Assembly: GCA_013043295.1 (NCBI GenBank)
Contig: JABDOO010000018.1
Span: forward strand, 1-35,429
Reading direction: 5' to 3'
Source: Candidatus Nitrosopumilus sp.
GTDB lineage: Archaea; Thermoproteota; Nitrososphaeria; Nitrososphaerales; Nitrosopumilaceae
DNA: 35,429 nucleotides
This document shows positions 22,196 to 33,260 of the stretch, one piece after another. The first letter of the stretch is position 1, and each line of letters begins with the position of its first letter. A model generated the notes under the pieces. It saw only the letters and a program-made list of their open reading frames with translations, searched no databases and was not told the origin of the DNA. Both the position numbers and the translations under genes were made by a program.

Positions 22196-22948
22196 ATGGC
22201 TGGAAACAAAGTCGAATCATTCCTAAAATCAGAATTAAAAAAGAAAAATGCGTTACTGTTTGTTTTAATCGACTCCGAAGTCTCAAATTTACAGGCATCA
22301 AGTAAGCTTGCCAAAGACGTAGAAAAGATTGGAGCATCAGCAATACTCGTAGGAGGTTCTTCAGCAACTGATCAAATTGAGATGGCTCAAGTGGTTAAAG
22401 GAATCAAAAAAGGTCTAAAAATCCCAATTATTCTATTTCCTGGAAATGTTACAGGTGTTGTACCTGATGCTGATGCCATATTATTTAGCTCATTAATGAA
22501 TTCGGAAAATCCATATTTTATCACTCAGGCTCAGGCTTTGGGTGCACCTAGTGTACTAAAGTTTGGATTAGAACCACTTCCAACTGCGTATTTAGTAATT
22601 GGAGATGGAACATCAGCTTGGTTTGTTGGTTCAGCAAGAGGAATTCCATTTGAAAAACCAAAAATTGCAGCAGCATATTCTCTAGCAGCACAATTCCTTG
22701 GAATGAGATTCGTATACTTGGAGGCAGGTTCGGGTGCAAAAACTAACGTGACACCTGAAATGGTCAAAACGGTAAGACATGCATTTAATGGATTTTTGAT
22801 TGTTGGTGGAGGAATCAAAGATGAAAAAACTGCCGAGAGTCTTGTCAAAGCTGGGGCTGATGCATTAGTTATTGGAACCTTCCTTGAAAAAGGCGGCAGT
22901 CTCAAAAAACTTGAAAAAATAGCAAAAGCAATTCAAAGAAGCAAGTAG
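22196..22948 (+). CDS. Geranylgeranylglyceryl phosphate synthase
   Basis: 250 residues with a TIM-barrel of the PcrB/GGGPS family. Diagnostic segments are ALLFVLIDSE near the N-terminus (substrate Asp), ILVGGSSATD, LFPGNVTGV, YLEAGSGAK (the phosphate/prenyl motif) and LIVGGGIKDE with the final phosphate-binding Gly-rich ADALVIGTFLE. It links sn-glycerol-1-phosphate to geranylgeranyl diphosphate, the first committed step of archaeal ether lipids, and so marks the window as archaeal. It is 13 bp upstream of DP2 and probably in one transcript with it. Confidence 0.95.
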   Translation: MAGNKVESFLKSELKKKNALLFVLIDSEVSNLQASSKLAKDVEKIGASAILVGGSSATDQIEMAQVVKGIKKGLKIPIILFPGNVTGVVPDADAILFSSLMNSENPYFITQAQALGAPSVLKFGLEPLPTAYLVIGDGTSAWFVGSARGIPFEKPKIAAAYSLAAQFLGMRFVYLEAGSGAKTNVTPEMVKTVRHAFNGFLIVGGGIKDEKTAESLVKAGADALVIGTFLEKGGSLKKLEKIAKAIQRSK

Positions 22949-22961
22949 TAAAGGACGTATT

Positions 22962-25900
22962 ATGTCTGAAAATGATGCAATTTCTCGAATTCGTGATATC
23001 AAGATGCCAAATTACTATCTTGATTATTATTCCAATCTATCAACTGAGACATATTCAATATTTCAACATGCAGCATTGGCAAAATCTACTTTAGCAGATT
23101 CTTCAGGCATAATTGAGCCTAAAATTGCATTTGACCTGGCAGATAGAGTTGCAAAAATGCACGAGATTGACATTGCAGATCCACTCAGGGAAATACTAAA
23201 AATCAATGGAAAGGAACTCTCTGCTCTTATTTTAGCAAAAGAGATTGCGCAGGGGAAATATTGTCTTCCAGATGCTACACTTGAAGACAAATTAGATCTT
23301 GCAGTTCGTGTAGGCTTAGCAATAATTACTGAGGGTGTTACTATTGCACCATTACAAGGAATTAGTGAAGTAAAAATTAAGAAAAATAAAGATGGAACTG
23401 AATACCTATCAGTTTCGATTGCAGGACCAATGCGTTCAGCAGGAGGTACAGAATCTGCAGTAACTCTACTAATTGCTGATCATGTTAGAAAAATAGCAGG
23501 ATTATCTAAATTTCAAGCAAATTCCTTTGATGATGAAACAGGTAGATTTGTTGAGGAATTACGAATTTATGAAAGAGAAGCAAGCAGCTTCCAATTCCAT
23601 ATCTTAGATGAAGACATTGAACATGTGATTTCTAATCTACCAGTTGAATTAGCAGGAGTAGATACTGATCCTTACGAAGTAGTTAACCACAAATCTATGA
23701 CTCGAATTCAAACTGACCGAGTTAGAGGTGGGGCTTTACGTGTCTTAAATGATGGATTGATTGGAAGATCCAAAAAATTACTCAAAAGAATTGAATTGTA
23801 CAATTTAGATGGTTGGGAATGGCTCAATGATTTGAAAGGAGCTGTTCAAACTGGTGATAGCCAAGAAGACGCAGCTGCAAAAAGAATGCGTGAAGTAATT
23901 ACAGGCAGATCTGTATTGTCAATGCCTAACACATTAGGCGGATTTCGTTTAAGATATGGAAGATCATGTAATACAGGTTTTGCAGCAGTAGGGATTCATC
24001 CAGTAATTGCTGAAATTCTCGATCACACAATAGCTGTAGGTACTCAAATCAAGATAGATATTCCAGGAAAAGGTGCAACCGTAGCATTTGTAGATTCTAT
24101 TGATACTCCAACAGTCCGTCTTACCAATGGCAGTGTCGTAAAAATACGTGATGTAAAACATGGATTAGAAATTAAAAATCAAATAGAAAAAATTTTACAT
24201 TTGGGAGATATTTTAATTTCATTTGGAGACTTTTTAGAAAATAATGCCCAATTAGTTCCATCAGGTTATGTAGAAGAATTTTGGATTGAAGAATTAAAAC
24301 AAAATATTCAAAAATATGAGCCTGATGATCAATACCTTAATCAATTTTTGAATAGGACGCCAACAATAGATGAAGCATTAAAAATCTCACTTGATTTTAA
24401 AATCCCATTACATCCACATTACTTGTATTTCTGGGATAAAATTTCTGCTGAAGAACTGAGTAATCTTTTAGAACCAAACAAAGTCAATGAGACTTCTATT
24501 GAATATCCAAACAAAGTCAAAAAGATTCTTGAAAATTTAGGAACTCCCCATAAAGTAGAAAATGAAACATTGATTTTAGAACATCTTGAAGCAAAAATTT
24601 TCTTTAATTTATTATTTAGAACCAAACCAATCATTGATGATTTATCAGTTCCAAAAATTTTATCGAAATCATCAGGAATCAAAATAAATAATAAATTTTC
24701 AACTAGTATAGGAGTTAGAATAGGAAGACCAGAAAAAGCAGCCCCAAGACAAATGAAACCTGCAACACATGTGTTATTCCCAATTGGTGAGAAGGGCGGA
24801 CCTACAAGAGACCTTCTAAAAGCCTCTAGAACTGAGCACTTTTTTGCTAATCTTTTCAACAGGCAGTGTACAAAATGCAACCAACCCTCAATAGGCATAA
24901 AATGTTCTATATGCGGCACCAAGACCTCTATTTCCTACAGATGTTCTAATTGTAGAGATACACTAACAGAGCCATTTTGTGAAAAATGCAAACGCAAAGC
25001 TCCTGCTCATTCACACCAAACATTTCCTTTGAAAAAGAGATTGCTATTAGCTCAAGAGAAGATGGGACTTCGAGCAAAAGAACCCTTCAAAGGAGTTAAA
25101 GAACTTATTAATCAAGATAAAATTGCTGAACCTCTAGAAAAAGGACTTGTCAGACAAAACTTTGGATTAACAACTTTCAAAGATGGAACAGTAAGATTTG
25201 ATGCAACAAATTCTCCATTAACACAATTCAAACCATCTTGGATAGGAACATCTATTGAAAAATTAAAAGAACTTGGTTACTCTCATGATATTGATGGAAA
25301 TCCTCTCATTTCTGTTGAACAGACAATTGAACTTCGAATGCAAGATGTAATTATTCCATATGAAAGTGGAAAATATCTAGTTTCTATTTGTAAATACATT
25401 GATGTTCTTTTAGAGAAATTCTACGGGAAGACTTCATTTTATAATGTAAAAAATTCTGAAGAACTAATTGGGCATTTAATTATTGGTCTGGCTCCTCATA
25501 CATCTGTAGGGATAGTTGGACGAATTATAGGATATACTGAAACACATGTTTGTTTTGGAACTCCTAATTGGCATTCAGCCAAAAGACGAGATGCTGATGG
25601 TGATGCTGATTCAATAATGCTACTGATGGATAGTCTTCTAAACTTTTCAAGACAATTCCTTTCTGACAGAATTGGTGGTTTAATGGATGCACCATTATTA
25701 ATCCAACCACATGTTTTACCTCACGAGTCCCAACCCCAAGCGCATAATCTTGAAGTCACAAAAATTCTTCCATTAGAATTCTTTGAATCTACATTCCAAC
25801 AAATTAAATCCTCAGATATTTCATCAATTGAAATTATTAAATCACGTCTTGAAACCGAAAGACAGTTCTATGATTATCACTTTACACATTCAACATCATC

Positions 25901-26339
25901 ACTAACTACTTCTAAATCAAGAAGCGCATATTCTACGCTTGGTTCTATGCTTGATAAATTTGATATGCAAGTTAGAAATGCTGAATTAATCAACGCTGTA
26001 AACACTTCAGAAATTGTTTCAAATGTAATTTCCACTCATCTTGTACCTGATTTGATGGGAAATCTAAGAGCATATGCAAGGCAGAGCTTTAGGTGCACAG
26101 CATGTGGAAAATCATTTCGTAGAATGCCTCTTATTCAAACTTGTGTATGTGGGCATAAACTGATTGCCACAATTACTAGGGGGTCTGTAGAAAAATATCT
26201 TAAACTTGCAAAAAGATTAGTCGAAAAATATGATGTTGGTGAATACCAAAGGGGAAGAATACATGCTCTATCAGATGAAATCGAATTAGTTTTCGGAAAG
26301 AGTCAAGGGGATCAATCACTACTTACTGATTATGCGTAA
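22962..26339 (+). CDS. polC: DNA polymerase D large (catalytic) subunit DP2
   Basis: 1125 residues, at the short end of the family. Conserved blocks include AGPMRSAGGTESAVTLL (about 150-170), the MPNTLGGFRLRYGRSCNTG block (about 320-340), and the catalytic RRDADGDADSIMLLMD region with Asp879 and Asp881 at the positions of the two essential aspartates. Two zinc modules are seen: a large Cys cluster at about 636-682 (CTKCN, CSICG, CSNC, CEKC) and a C-terminal one at about 1045-1065 (CTACG, CVCG). No intein is present, unlike in many thermophile homologues. It is the main replicative polymerase with DP1. Confidence 0.97.
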   Translation: MSENDAISRIRDIKMPNYYLDYYSNLSTETYSIFQHAALAKSTLADSSGIIEPKIAFDLADRVAKMHEIDIADPLREILKINGKELSALILAKEIAQGKYCLPDATLEDKLDLAVRVGLAIITEGVTIAPLQGISEVKIKKNKDGTEYLSVSIAGPMRSAGGTESAVTLLIADHVRKIAGLSKFQANSFDDETGRFVEELRIYEREASSFQFHILDEDIEHVISNLPVELAGVDTDPYEVVNHKSMTRIQTDRVRGGALRVLNDGLIGRSKKLLKRIELYNLDGWEWLNDLKGAVQTGDSQEDAAAKRMREVITGRSVLSMPNTLGGFRLRYGRSCNTGFAAVGIHPVIAEILDHTIAVGTQIKIDIPGKGATVAFVDSIDTPTVRLTNGSVVKIRDVKHGLEIKNQIEKILHLGDILISFGDFLENNAQLVPSGYVEEFWIEELKQNIQKYEPDDQYLNQFLNRTPTIDEALKISLDFKIPLHPHYLYFWDKISAEELSNLLEPNKVNETSIEYPNKVKKILENLGTPHKVENETLILEHLEAKIFFNLLFRTKPIIDDLSVPKILSKSSGIKINNKFSTSIGVRIGRPEKAAPRQMKPATHVLFPIGEKGGPTRDLLKASRTEHFFANLFNRQCTKCNQPSIGIKCSICGTKTSISYRCSNCRDTLTEPFCEKCKRKAPAHSHQTFPLKKRLLLAQEKMGLRAKEPFKGVKELINQDKIAEPLEKGLVRQNFGLTTFKDGTVRFDATNSPLTQFKPSWIGTSIEKLKELGYSHDIDGNPLISVEQTIELRMQDVIIPYESGKYLVSICKYIDVLLEKFYGKTSFYNVKNSEELIGHLIIGLAPHTSVGIVGRIIGYTETHVCFGTPNWHSAKRRDADGDADSIMLLMDSLLNFSRQFLSDRIGGLMDAPLLIQPHVLPHESQPQAHNLEVTKILPLEFFESTFQQIKSSDISSIEIIKSRLETERQFYDYHFTHSTSSLTTSKSRSAYSTLGSMLDKFDMQVRNAELINAVNTSEIVSNVISTHLVPDLMGNLRAYARQSFRCTACGKSFRRMPLIQTCVCGHKLIATITRGSVEKYLKLAKRLVEKYDVGEYQRGRIHALSDEIELVFGKSQGDQSLLTDYA

Positions 26340-26341
26340 AT

Positions 26342-27664
26342 CTATCTCAATTTGACGTATTCATAAGCACCCAATTTATTATCAAAACAGAATTTGACTT
26401 TCTGATAGTCTTTTCTGAATGTCTTGACTTTTGATAATAATTTCTTTGGATCTTTTTTATCAATTACAACCTGTTTAATGTAAGATGCAATTTCTTCCAT
26501 CTCATTCTTTTTCATTCCAAGTCGTGTTATTTCTGAAACTCCCAATCTAATTCCACCAGGATGGAAATAATTTCTTCCGGCTTTAATATCACCTGGAATT
26601 AATTGTCTGTTAACAATGATGTTAGCTTTTTCTAAATCAGCTTCAACCTTACCGCCATCTGAATAATCTAAAACATTTACTGCAATTTGATGTGATTGAG
26701 TAAATCCTCTACTTTCGCCAAGTACTTTGAATCCCAAATCACTTAATGCTTCTGCAAATATTTTTGCATTTTTAATTACTTGTACTGCATAATCTTTTCC
26801 AAATTCTAAAGCTTCTGCAAAAGCAACAGCTTTACCGGCCATATGATGAATATGATGACTACTTGTAAGTCCAGGAAATGTTGCTTTTTTGATAACTTCC
26901 TCATGCTCCTTTGAACCTAAAACTAATCCACCCTGAGGACCAAACAATGTCTTATGGGTACTCATAGTCATAGTATCGGCTCCTTCTCTAAGAGGATCTT
27001 GGAATTTTCCACCTGCAATTAATCCTGCTACATGAGCTGCGTCATAATTGATATGCATTCCATAACTTTTTAGAAAATCTGATAATTCTTTTACAGGATG
27101 AGGAAATAAGAAAAGTGATCCACCAAACATAGCCATTTTGGGAAGACGATTTGCTTTTTTAAGATCTTTAACTTTCTGTTTTGTCTTATCTACATCAATT
27201 GTCATTTCTTCTGCATCAAATGGATAGAACTCTATTTCTAATCCATGTACCAAACCTGCTGTTCCATAATGTTCTTTTTTCCCATGTGAAATGTGTCCAC
27301 CTGCTGGTATTGAAGGTGCTAACATAATGTCTCCAGGATTTGTAAATGCAGAATAGACTGCTAAATTTGCAACAACTCCTGAAATTGGTCTAACATCAGC
27401 AAATTTTGCTTTGTATAATTTTTTAGCTAATTTCATACATTCAAACTCTACATCATCTATGTAGACACAGCCAGCGTATACTCTTTCACCTGGCCATCCT
27501 TCAGCATATCTATTTCCAAAATCAGAAATTATTGCTTCTCTAACTGCTGGACTCGGAATATTTTCACTTGCAATCAATGGAATTGAATTTTCAAACCATT
27601 TGTGATGTTCTTTTAATTTTGCAAAAATATTATCATAAGCTGTTTTATTCTGTGATTTAGCCAT
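26342..27664 (-). CDS. glyA: Serine hydroxymethyltransferase
   Basis: 440 residues from the ATG at 27664 (MAKSQNKTAYDN); an in-frame TTG lies 9 nt upstream. PLP type I fold: the Gly-Glu region YAEGWPGERVYAG, the substrate part HISHGKK, YDAAHVAGLIAGG with the PLP-binding Asp, and STHKTLFGPQGG with the Schiff-base Lys (Lys238). It interconverts serine and glycine while carrying one-carbon units on tetrahydrofolate or, in archaea, a pterin analogue; the cofactor is not readable here. The stop codon is 2 bp from the end of DP2, convergent. Confidence 0.95.
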   Translation of the reverse strand: MAKSQNKTAYDNIFAKLKEHHKWFENSIPLIASENIPSPAVREAIISDFGNRYAEGWPGERVYAGCVYIDDVEFECMKLAKKLYKAKFADVRPISGVVANLAVYSAFTNPGDIMLAPSIPAGGHISHGKKEHYGTAGLVHGLEIEFYPFDAEEMTIDVDKTKQKVKDLKKANRLPKMAMFGGSLFLFPHPVKELSDFLKSYGMHINYDAAHVAGLIAGGKFQDPLREGADTMTMSTHKTLFGPQGGLVLGSKEHEEVIKKATFPGLTSSHHIHHMAGKAVAFAEALEFGKDYAVQVIKNAKIFAEALSDLGFKVLGESRGFTQSHQIAVNVLDYSDGGKVEADLEKANIIVNRQLIPGDIKAGRNYFHPGGIRLGVSEITRLGMKKNEMEEIASYIKQVVIDKKDPKKLLSKVKTFRKDYQKVKFCFDNKLGAYEYVKLR

Positions 27665-27736
27665 ATTTTGCAACTTAATTTTCCCAATTTAAAAACACCG
27701 ATATGATTTCAAAAAAGCCGATCTTGATCTGGAAGG

Positions 27737-27743
27737 TATAAAA
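27737..27743 (+). promoter_or_regulatory. Strong TATA box of the thermosome gene
   Basis: TATAAAA preceded by a purine-rich BRE-like GGAAGG. Its centre is 28 bp before the ATG at 27768 and only 19 bp before the TTG at 27759, which favours the ATG. The best consensus TATA in the window, fitting an abundant chaperonin. Confidence 0.7.
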
Positions 27744-27767
27744 GGGGAATCTGAAGTTTTGGCATCT

Positions 27768-29480
27768 ATGGGAATGCAAGCAACTTCAAAAGGTAACATG
27801 CCTGTTGTATTGCTCAAAGAGGGCGGTTCTGAAACCAAAGGACGAGAAGCCCAAAAAAATAACATTGCTGCAGCTAAAATAATCGCTGAAATTGTTCATA
27901 CTAGCTTAGGCCCACGAGGCATGGATAAAATGCTAGTCGATTCATTAGGTGATGTTACTATTACAAATGATGGTGCAACCATTCTAAAAGAAATTGATGT
28001 TCAACACCCAGCAGCAAAAATGCTAGTCGAAATCTCAAAAACTACAGATAATGAAGTTGGAGATGGAACAACATCTGCAGTAATCTTAGCAGGTGCTTTA
28101 TTATCACAAGCTGAATCATTAATTGATCAAGATGTTCATCCAACAATCATTGTTGATGGATATAGAAAAGCTGCAAGAAAAGCAAAAGAATACCTCGAAG
28201 AAATTGCAGATACTATTACTGCAAATGATAAAAATATTTTAAATAAAATTGCAAAAACTTCAATGCAAACAAAACTTGTCAGAAAAGACTCTGATCTTCT
28301 TGCAGATATTATTGTTAAATCCGTACTTGCTGTTGCAGAAAAGGATGGTGAATCTTTTGATGTTGACATTGATGATATCAAAGTTGAAAAGAAAGCAGGT
28401 GGTTCAATTAAGGATTCAATGATTATTCAAGGAATTGTTCTTGATAAAGAAATTGTTCATGGCGGTATGCCCAGAAAAATCACTGATGCCAAAATTGCAT
28501 TAATTAACACTGCATTAGAGATTAGTAAAACTGAAACTGATTCTAAAATTAACATTTCAAATCCTCAACAACTCAAATCATTTCTAGATGAAGAAAATAG
28601 AATGCTAAAAACAATGGTTGACAAAGTCATTGGTTCTGGCGCAAATGTAGTATTGTGTCAAAAAGGATTAGATGATATGGCTCAACATTATCTAGCAAAA
28701 GCAGGAATAATTGCAGTTAGAAGAATTAAAGAAAGTGATCTTACAAAACTTGCAAAAGCAACAGGAGCTAGAATAGTTACAAATCTAGATGATCTTTATG
28801 AAAAAGATCTCGGTTCTGCTGATGTTGTAGAAGAAAGAAAAATTGAAGAAGACAAATGGGTATTTGTTGAAGGATGCAAACATCCAAAGGCAGTTACATT
28901 ACTTCTTCGTGCTGGTTCTCAAAGAGTAGTTGATGAAGTTGAACGCTCTGTTCATGATGCTTTAATGGTTGTAAAAGATGTAATCTTAAAACCAGAAATT
29001 GTTGCAGGTGGTGGAGCTCCTGAAACTTATGCAGCAACCAAAATTCGTGGTTGGGCAAAATCTTTGGAAGGTAGAGAGCAATTGGCAGCAGAAAAATTTG
29101 CCGATGCACTAGAAGAAATCCCAATGGCTCTAGCTGACAATGCAGGAATGGATCCAATTGATACTCTTACACTTCTTCGTTCAAAACAACAGAAAGGAGA
29201 AAAATGGACTGGTATTGATGTAATGAAAGCAAAGATTGGTAATATGAAATCAAGTGATATTATTGAACCACTAGCAGTCAAACTTCAAATTGTTTCAGCT
29301 GCTGCAGAGGCTGCTTGTATGATTCTTAGAATAGATGATGTTATTGCAACCCAGAAATCTGCAGGAGGACCACCAGGTGGTGGAGAAGGTGGAATGCCAC
29401 CAGGAATGCCACCAGGTATGGGTGGTATGGGCGGCATGCCAGGTATGGGTGGAATGCCTGATATGGGCGGAATGATGTAA
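27768..29480 (+). CDS. Thermosome (group II chaperonin) subunit
   Basis: 570 residues from the ATG at 27768. ATP-binding motifs: LGPRGMDKML, NDGATIL and GDGTTSAV; the second half has the matching GGGAPE region (about 410) and the ATPase GIDVMKAKIGNM part. The C-terminal tail is a long Gly/Pro/Met-rich run with GGM repeats, projecting into the folding chamber in this family. It forms a hexadecameric folding cage. Divergent from glyA. The tail's repeats are natural chaperonin sequence and not a mobile repeat. Confidence 0.97.
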   Translation: MGMQATSKGNMPVVLLKEGGSETKGREAQKNNIAAAKIIAEIVHTSLGPRGMDKMLVDSLGDVTITNDGATILKEIDVQHPAAKMLVEISKTTDNEVGDGTTSAVILAGALLSQAESLIDQDVHPTIIVDGYRKAARKAKEYLEEIADTITANDKNILNKIAKTSMQTKLVRKDSDLLADIIVKSVLAVAEKDGESFDVDIDDIKVEKKAGGSIKDSMIIQGIVLDKEIVHGGMPRKITDAKIALINTALEISKTETDSKINISNPQQLKSFLDEENRMLKTMVDKVIGSGANVVLCQKGLDDMAQHYLAKAGIIAVRRIKESDLTKLAKATGARIVTNLDDLYEKDLGSADVVEERKIEEDKWVFVEGCKHPKAVTLLLRAGSQRVVDEVERSVHDALMVVKDVILKPEIVAGGGAPETYAATKIRGWAKSLEGREQLAAEKFADALEEIPMALADNAGMDPIDTLTLLRSKQQKGEKWTGIDVMKAKIGNMKSSDIIEPLAVKLQIVSAAAEAACMILRIDDVIATQKSAGGPPGGGEGGMPPGMPPGMGGMGGMPGMGGMPDMGGMM

Positions 29481-29484
29481 ATCA

Positions 29485-29502
29485 TTTTGAATTTTTTCAA
29501 AA
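29485..29502 (+). terminator. Hairpin after the thermosome gene
   Basis: TTTTGAA-TTTT-TTCAAAA begins 5 bp after the stop codon; 7-bp perfect but A/T-only stem, within a T-rich stretch. Archaeal termination relies mainly on T-runs, which this also supplies. Confidence 0.4.
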
Positions 29503-29533
29503 CTTTAATTGCTAAACAAATTTACGAACAATA

Positions 29534-29808
29534 TTGAATAAAACATCCTCTACAATGCTAACTGGTTTCAAGTATGTCTATCTGGTTGCATTTTTTGCAT
29601 TACTTTCTGGTCTTTTTCATCCATTAATTACTAACACAAGTTTTGATGGAACAATATCTGGGGTGTTAGTATTGTTTGTAGGTCTTGCAGGTGGAGTTTT
29701 GTTATACAGAGCTGCGACATCTGAAAGCAAACGAGTAATATTTCTAGGAAGTGGATTTGGTCTAATGGCTATTTCATTATACTATATTTTCCAATTAACT
29801 GGAAGAGC

Positions 29809-29812
<4 letters not shown>
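29534..29812 (+). CDS. Small membrane protein with three helices, unknown function
   Basis: 92 residues from the TTG at 29534; a TTTAAT box centred 27 bp upstream supports it, with the ATG at 29555 as alternative. Three hydrophobic helices (about 14-30, 40-57, 70-87). No cysteines or known motif. The last 4 bp overlap the end of glnA on the other strand. Its third helix region (FGLMAIS) is encoded by a 26-bp stretch almost identical to one inside glnA, 87 bp away. Confidence 0.7.
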
Positions 29813-31281
<1,469 letters not shown>

Positions 31282-31322
31282 TCAAACACAAATACATCAG
31301 CCATTTAAGGATTAGGTAAGAA
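31282..31322. promoter_or_regulatory. 41-bp divergent promoter region between glnA and gins
   Basis: Only 41 bp separate two divergent starts. CCTTAAATGG on the minus strand (31301-31310) sits about 25 bp from the glnA TTG; the likely plus-strand box is AAATACATC (31290-31298), about 29 bp from the gins ATG. The two promoters therefore interleave. Confidence 0.4.
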
Positions 31323-31880
31323 ATGTCAGAATCAAATCAAATCAATATCACATCACTGCATCATACAGTTTTACGTGAAACTGAAAGTGATTCTATTTTA
31401 GAAATTGATCCTAATTTTTACAGGAATCTAGCTGATTTTATTGGAAATTTACGAAAACAAGAATTTGATGGAATAGAAAATAAAATTAAAGACACAATGA
31501 TAGAAATGGTTATCGAATTATCAACATTGCTAATAGAAATTAGATTAGAAAAAATTTCAAAAACTTCCGATTTGGAAATTAGTAATCTTTTAGATGAAGA
31601 AAAATTTATTTTTGATTCACAAGAAGACAAAAAAGACAGAACTGAAATGATTCTTTCTGCAACAATTAATGGCAAATCAAAATTTTTAGAATCAATAGCC
31701 CAAAATCATAAAACAAAGAAAATCGTTGTTAGATTTCTAAATGAAGTTGATGAAATAGTAGGAGCTGATCTAGAAAAATATGGACCTTTCAAAACTGAAG
31801 ATATAGCTACAATTCCATATGAGAATGCTCAGGCTCTAATTGCCAAAAATGTTGCAACTAAGGTTCATTTAGAAGATTAG
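31323..31880 (+). CDS. GINS complex subunit, Gins51-like
   Basis: 185 residues. The helical A domain (about 20-130) contains DPNFYRNLADFIGNLR, the FY motif typical of GINS proteins. The C-terminal B domain (132-180: VVRFLNEVDEIVGADLE, YGPFKTEDIATIPYENAQAL, IAKNVA) matches the small beta domain of Sld5/Gins51. GINS binds MCM and Cdc45/RecJ in the replicative helicase. It shares a 41-bp divergent promoter region with glnA. The assignment comes from motif pattern rather than a search, but fits the replication-rich context. Confidence 0.82.
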   Translation: MSESNQINITSLHHTVLRETESDSILEIDPNFYRNLADFIGNLRKQEFDGIENKIKDTMIEMVIELSTLLIEIRLEKISKTSDLEISNLLDEEKFIFDSQEDKKDRTEMILSATINGKSKFLESIAQNHKTKKIVVRFLNEVDEIVGADLEKYGPFKTEDIATIPYENAQALIAKNVATKVHLED

Positions 31881-31911
31881 ATAGAAATTATACCTATCAT
31901 TACCGAATAAT

Positions 31912-32196
31912 ATGTCTCATACAGGCGTTGATGTTATAGATTTTCTTTTTTACACAATATATCCAGTAATTGGGATTTTTCTGGTTGAAGTAATTAGTCG
32001 TTTAGTAAAAATACCAAAATGGATTAAATTATGGACACAAGCGATTGTATCAATCGGATTTGGAGTTTACTATTGGTTTATTCTACCAGCACCACAAAAT
32101 TTTCCGTTGACTGCAATGGTAATGTTTGCACTAGCAATTGCTCTTATTTACCAAGGAAGAAGGGCAAAAATCTCTCCAGACAAAAGTCCATATTGA
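31912..32196 (+). CDS. Small membrane protein with three helices, unknown function
   Basis: 94 residues; hydrophobic helices at about 9-29, 41-60 and 64-80 separated by short basic loops (KIPKWIK, RRAKIS) that point to a cytoplasmic C-terminus. No family motif. It starts 31 bp after the GINS gene with a weak AT-rich box in between, so it may be co-transcribed, and it converges with the AN1 gene 3 bp further. Confidence 0.65.
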   Translation: MSHTGVDVIDFLFYTIYPVIGIFLVEVISRLVKIPKWIKLWTQAIVSIGFGVYYWFILPAPQNFPLTAMVMFALAIALIYQGRRAKISPDKSPY

Positions 32197-32199
32197 TTT

Positions 32200-32421
32200 T
32201 TAAAATCTTCCAAAAATTCGTTTTAAAATATTAGGTCTGTTTCGTCCACCATCACGAATTACTTTTTTCTCCCCAAACCTTTTAGCTCTAATCTGGCTTA
32301 GTTTTACACATCTATGTTCTTCAGGTAATCTGTGTTCTGCACAAAAAGGATCCTTACAATAATTGCACTGAAATGGCATGTCAGTTAGGTCTCCACAATA
32401 TGCACATTTTTCTGATTCCAT
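32200..32421 (-). CDS. AN1-type zinc finger protein
   Basis: 73 residues with a full AN1 finger: C6-x2-C9, C19-x2-C22, C27-x2-H30, H36-x-C38, in the order and spacing of the AN1 family (also MPFQCNYC and FCAEHRLPEEHRC). The C-terminal half is basic. AN1 fingers in eukaryotes link to ubiquitin/proteasome and stress responses; archaeal roles are unknown, and the Cdc48 gene in this window is a possible functional partner only by analogy. Start ATG at 32421. Confidence 0.9.
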   Translation of the reverse strand: MESEKCAYCGDLTDMPFQCNYCKDPFCAEHRLPEEHRCVKLSQIRAKRFGEKKVIRDGGRNRPNILKRIFGRF

Positions 32422-32497
32422 ATTTTCAATTACTACTTTTCTTTTAATAAAGGTGCCAGTGTTTCTTGAGATTTCTTAATGTCTAAACATTTTTACG

Positions 32498-33259
32498 ATG
32501 TTCAAATTTAGTTTGGTTGTGATAAAAGATAAAGTTGCAATAATTACTGGTGCTAGTAGCGGTATTGGTTTTGCGACTGCTTTAGCCTTATCAAAAGCTG
32601 GTGCAAAAGTTGCAATAGGAGCTAGACGAGTTGACAGATTAGAAGAGCTAGCTAAAAAAATCACCACTGATGGTGGAGAAGTATTTTTCCAAAAACTAGA
32701 TGTAACAAAAAGATCTGAATGTGAAAATTTTGCTAAAGCAGTTTTAGATAAATGGGGTTCTATTGATATTTTGGTAAACAATGCAGGTTTGATGCCTCTT
32801 AGTTTCTTCAAAAGTCTCAAAGTTGACGAATGGGACAGAATGGTGGATGTGAATATCAAAGGTGTTTTGTATTCTACAGGTGCTGTAATTTCTCATATGA
32901 AAGAAAAAAAGTCCGGCCATATAGTTAATCTATCATCTGTAGCTGGAAGAATAGTATTTCCAGCTGGTAGTGTATATTGTGCTACAAAACATGCAGTTGC
33001 TGCATTTAGTGAAGGTTTGAGACAAGAATTTAGTGTACGCTCAAACATTAGAGTAACTAGTATTGAACCAGGTGTGGTTGCTACAGAACTTAATGATACA
33101 ATAACTGATGAATCATTACAAGGATTCATTGAAAATACAAAAAAGATGGAAGCATTACAAGCCGAAGATATTGCAAAAGCAATTTTGTATGCAGTTGATT
33201 CACCATCTCACGTTAATGTTAATGAAATTTTGATTAGACCTACAACTCAAGAACGTTAA
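32498..33259 (+). CDS. Short-chain dehydrogenase/reductase (SDR)
   Basis: 253 residues, classical SDR length. TGASSGIG at about 18-25 (cofactor site), NNAG (about 93-96), catalytic Ser in NLSSVAG (about 143), YCATK with catalytic Tyr and Lys (about 158-162), and PGVVATE. The ARR after the second strand (GARRVDRLEEL) suggests NADP(H). Substrate unknown. It is directly followed (1 bp) by a flavoprotein gene, so both are one operon. ATG 32498 is used; GTG 32519 would give MIKDKVAII. Confidence 0.92.
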   Translation: MFKFSLVVIKDKVAIITGASSGIGFATALALSKAGAKVAIGARRVDRLEELAKKITTDGGEVFFQKLDVTKRSECENFAKAVLDKWGSIDILVNNAGLMPLSFFKSLKVDEWDRMVDVNIKGVLYSTGAVISHMKEKKSGHIVNLSSVAGRIVFPAGSVYCATKHAVAAFSEGLRQEFSVRSNIRVTSIEPGVVATELNDTITDESLQGFIENTKKMEALQAEDIAKAILYAVDSPSHVNVNEILIRPTTQER

Positions 33260-33260
33260 G

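Noticed and set aside
22962..26339. Intein in the PolD large subunit
   Set aside because: The catalytic region and all conserved blocks run without interruption; protein length is at the low end of the family.
29370..29480. GGM/GMP repeats as a tandem repeat element
   Set aside because: They encode the normal Gly/Met-rich C-terminal tail of group II chaperonins.
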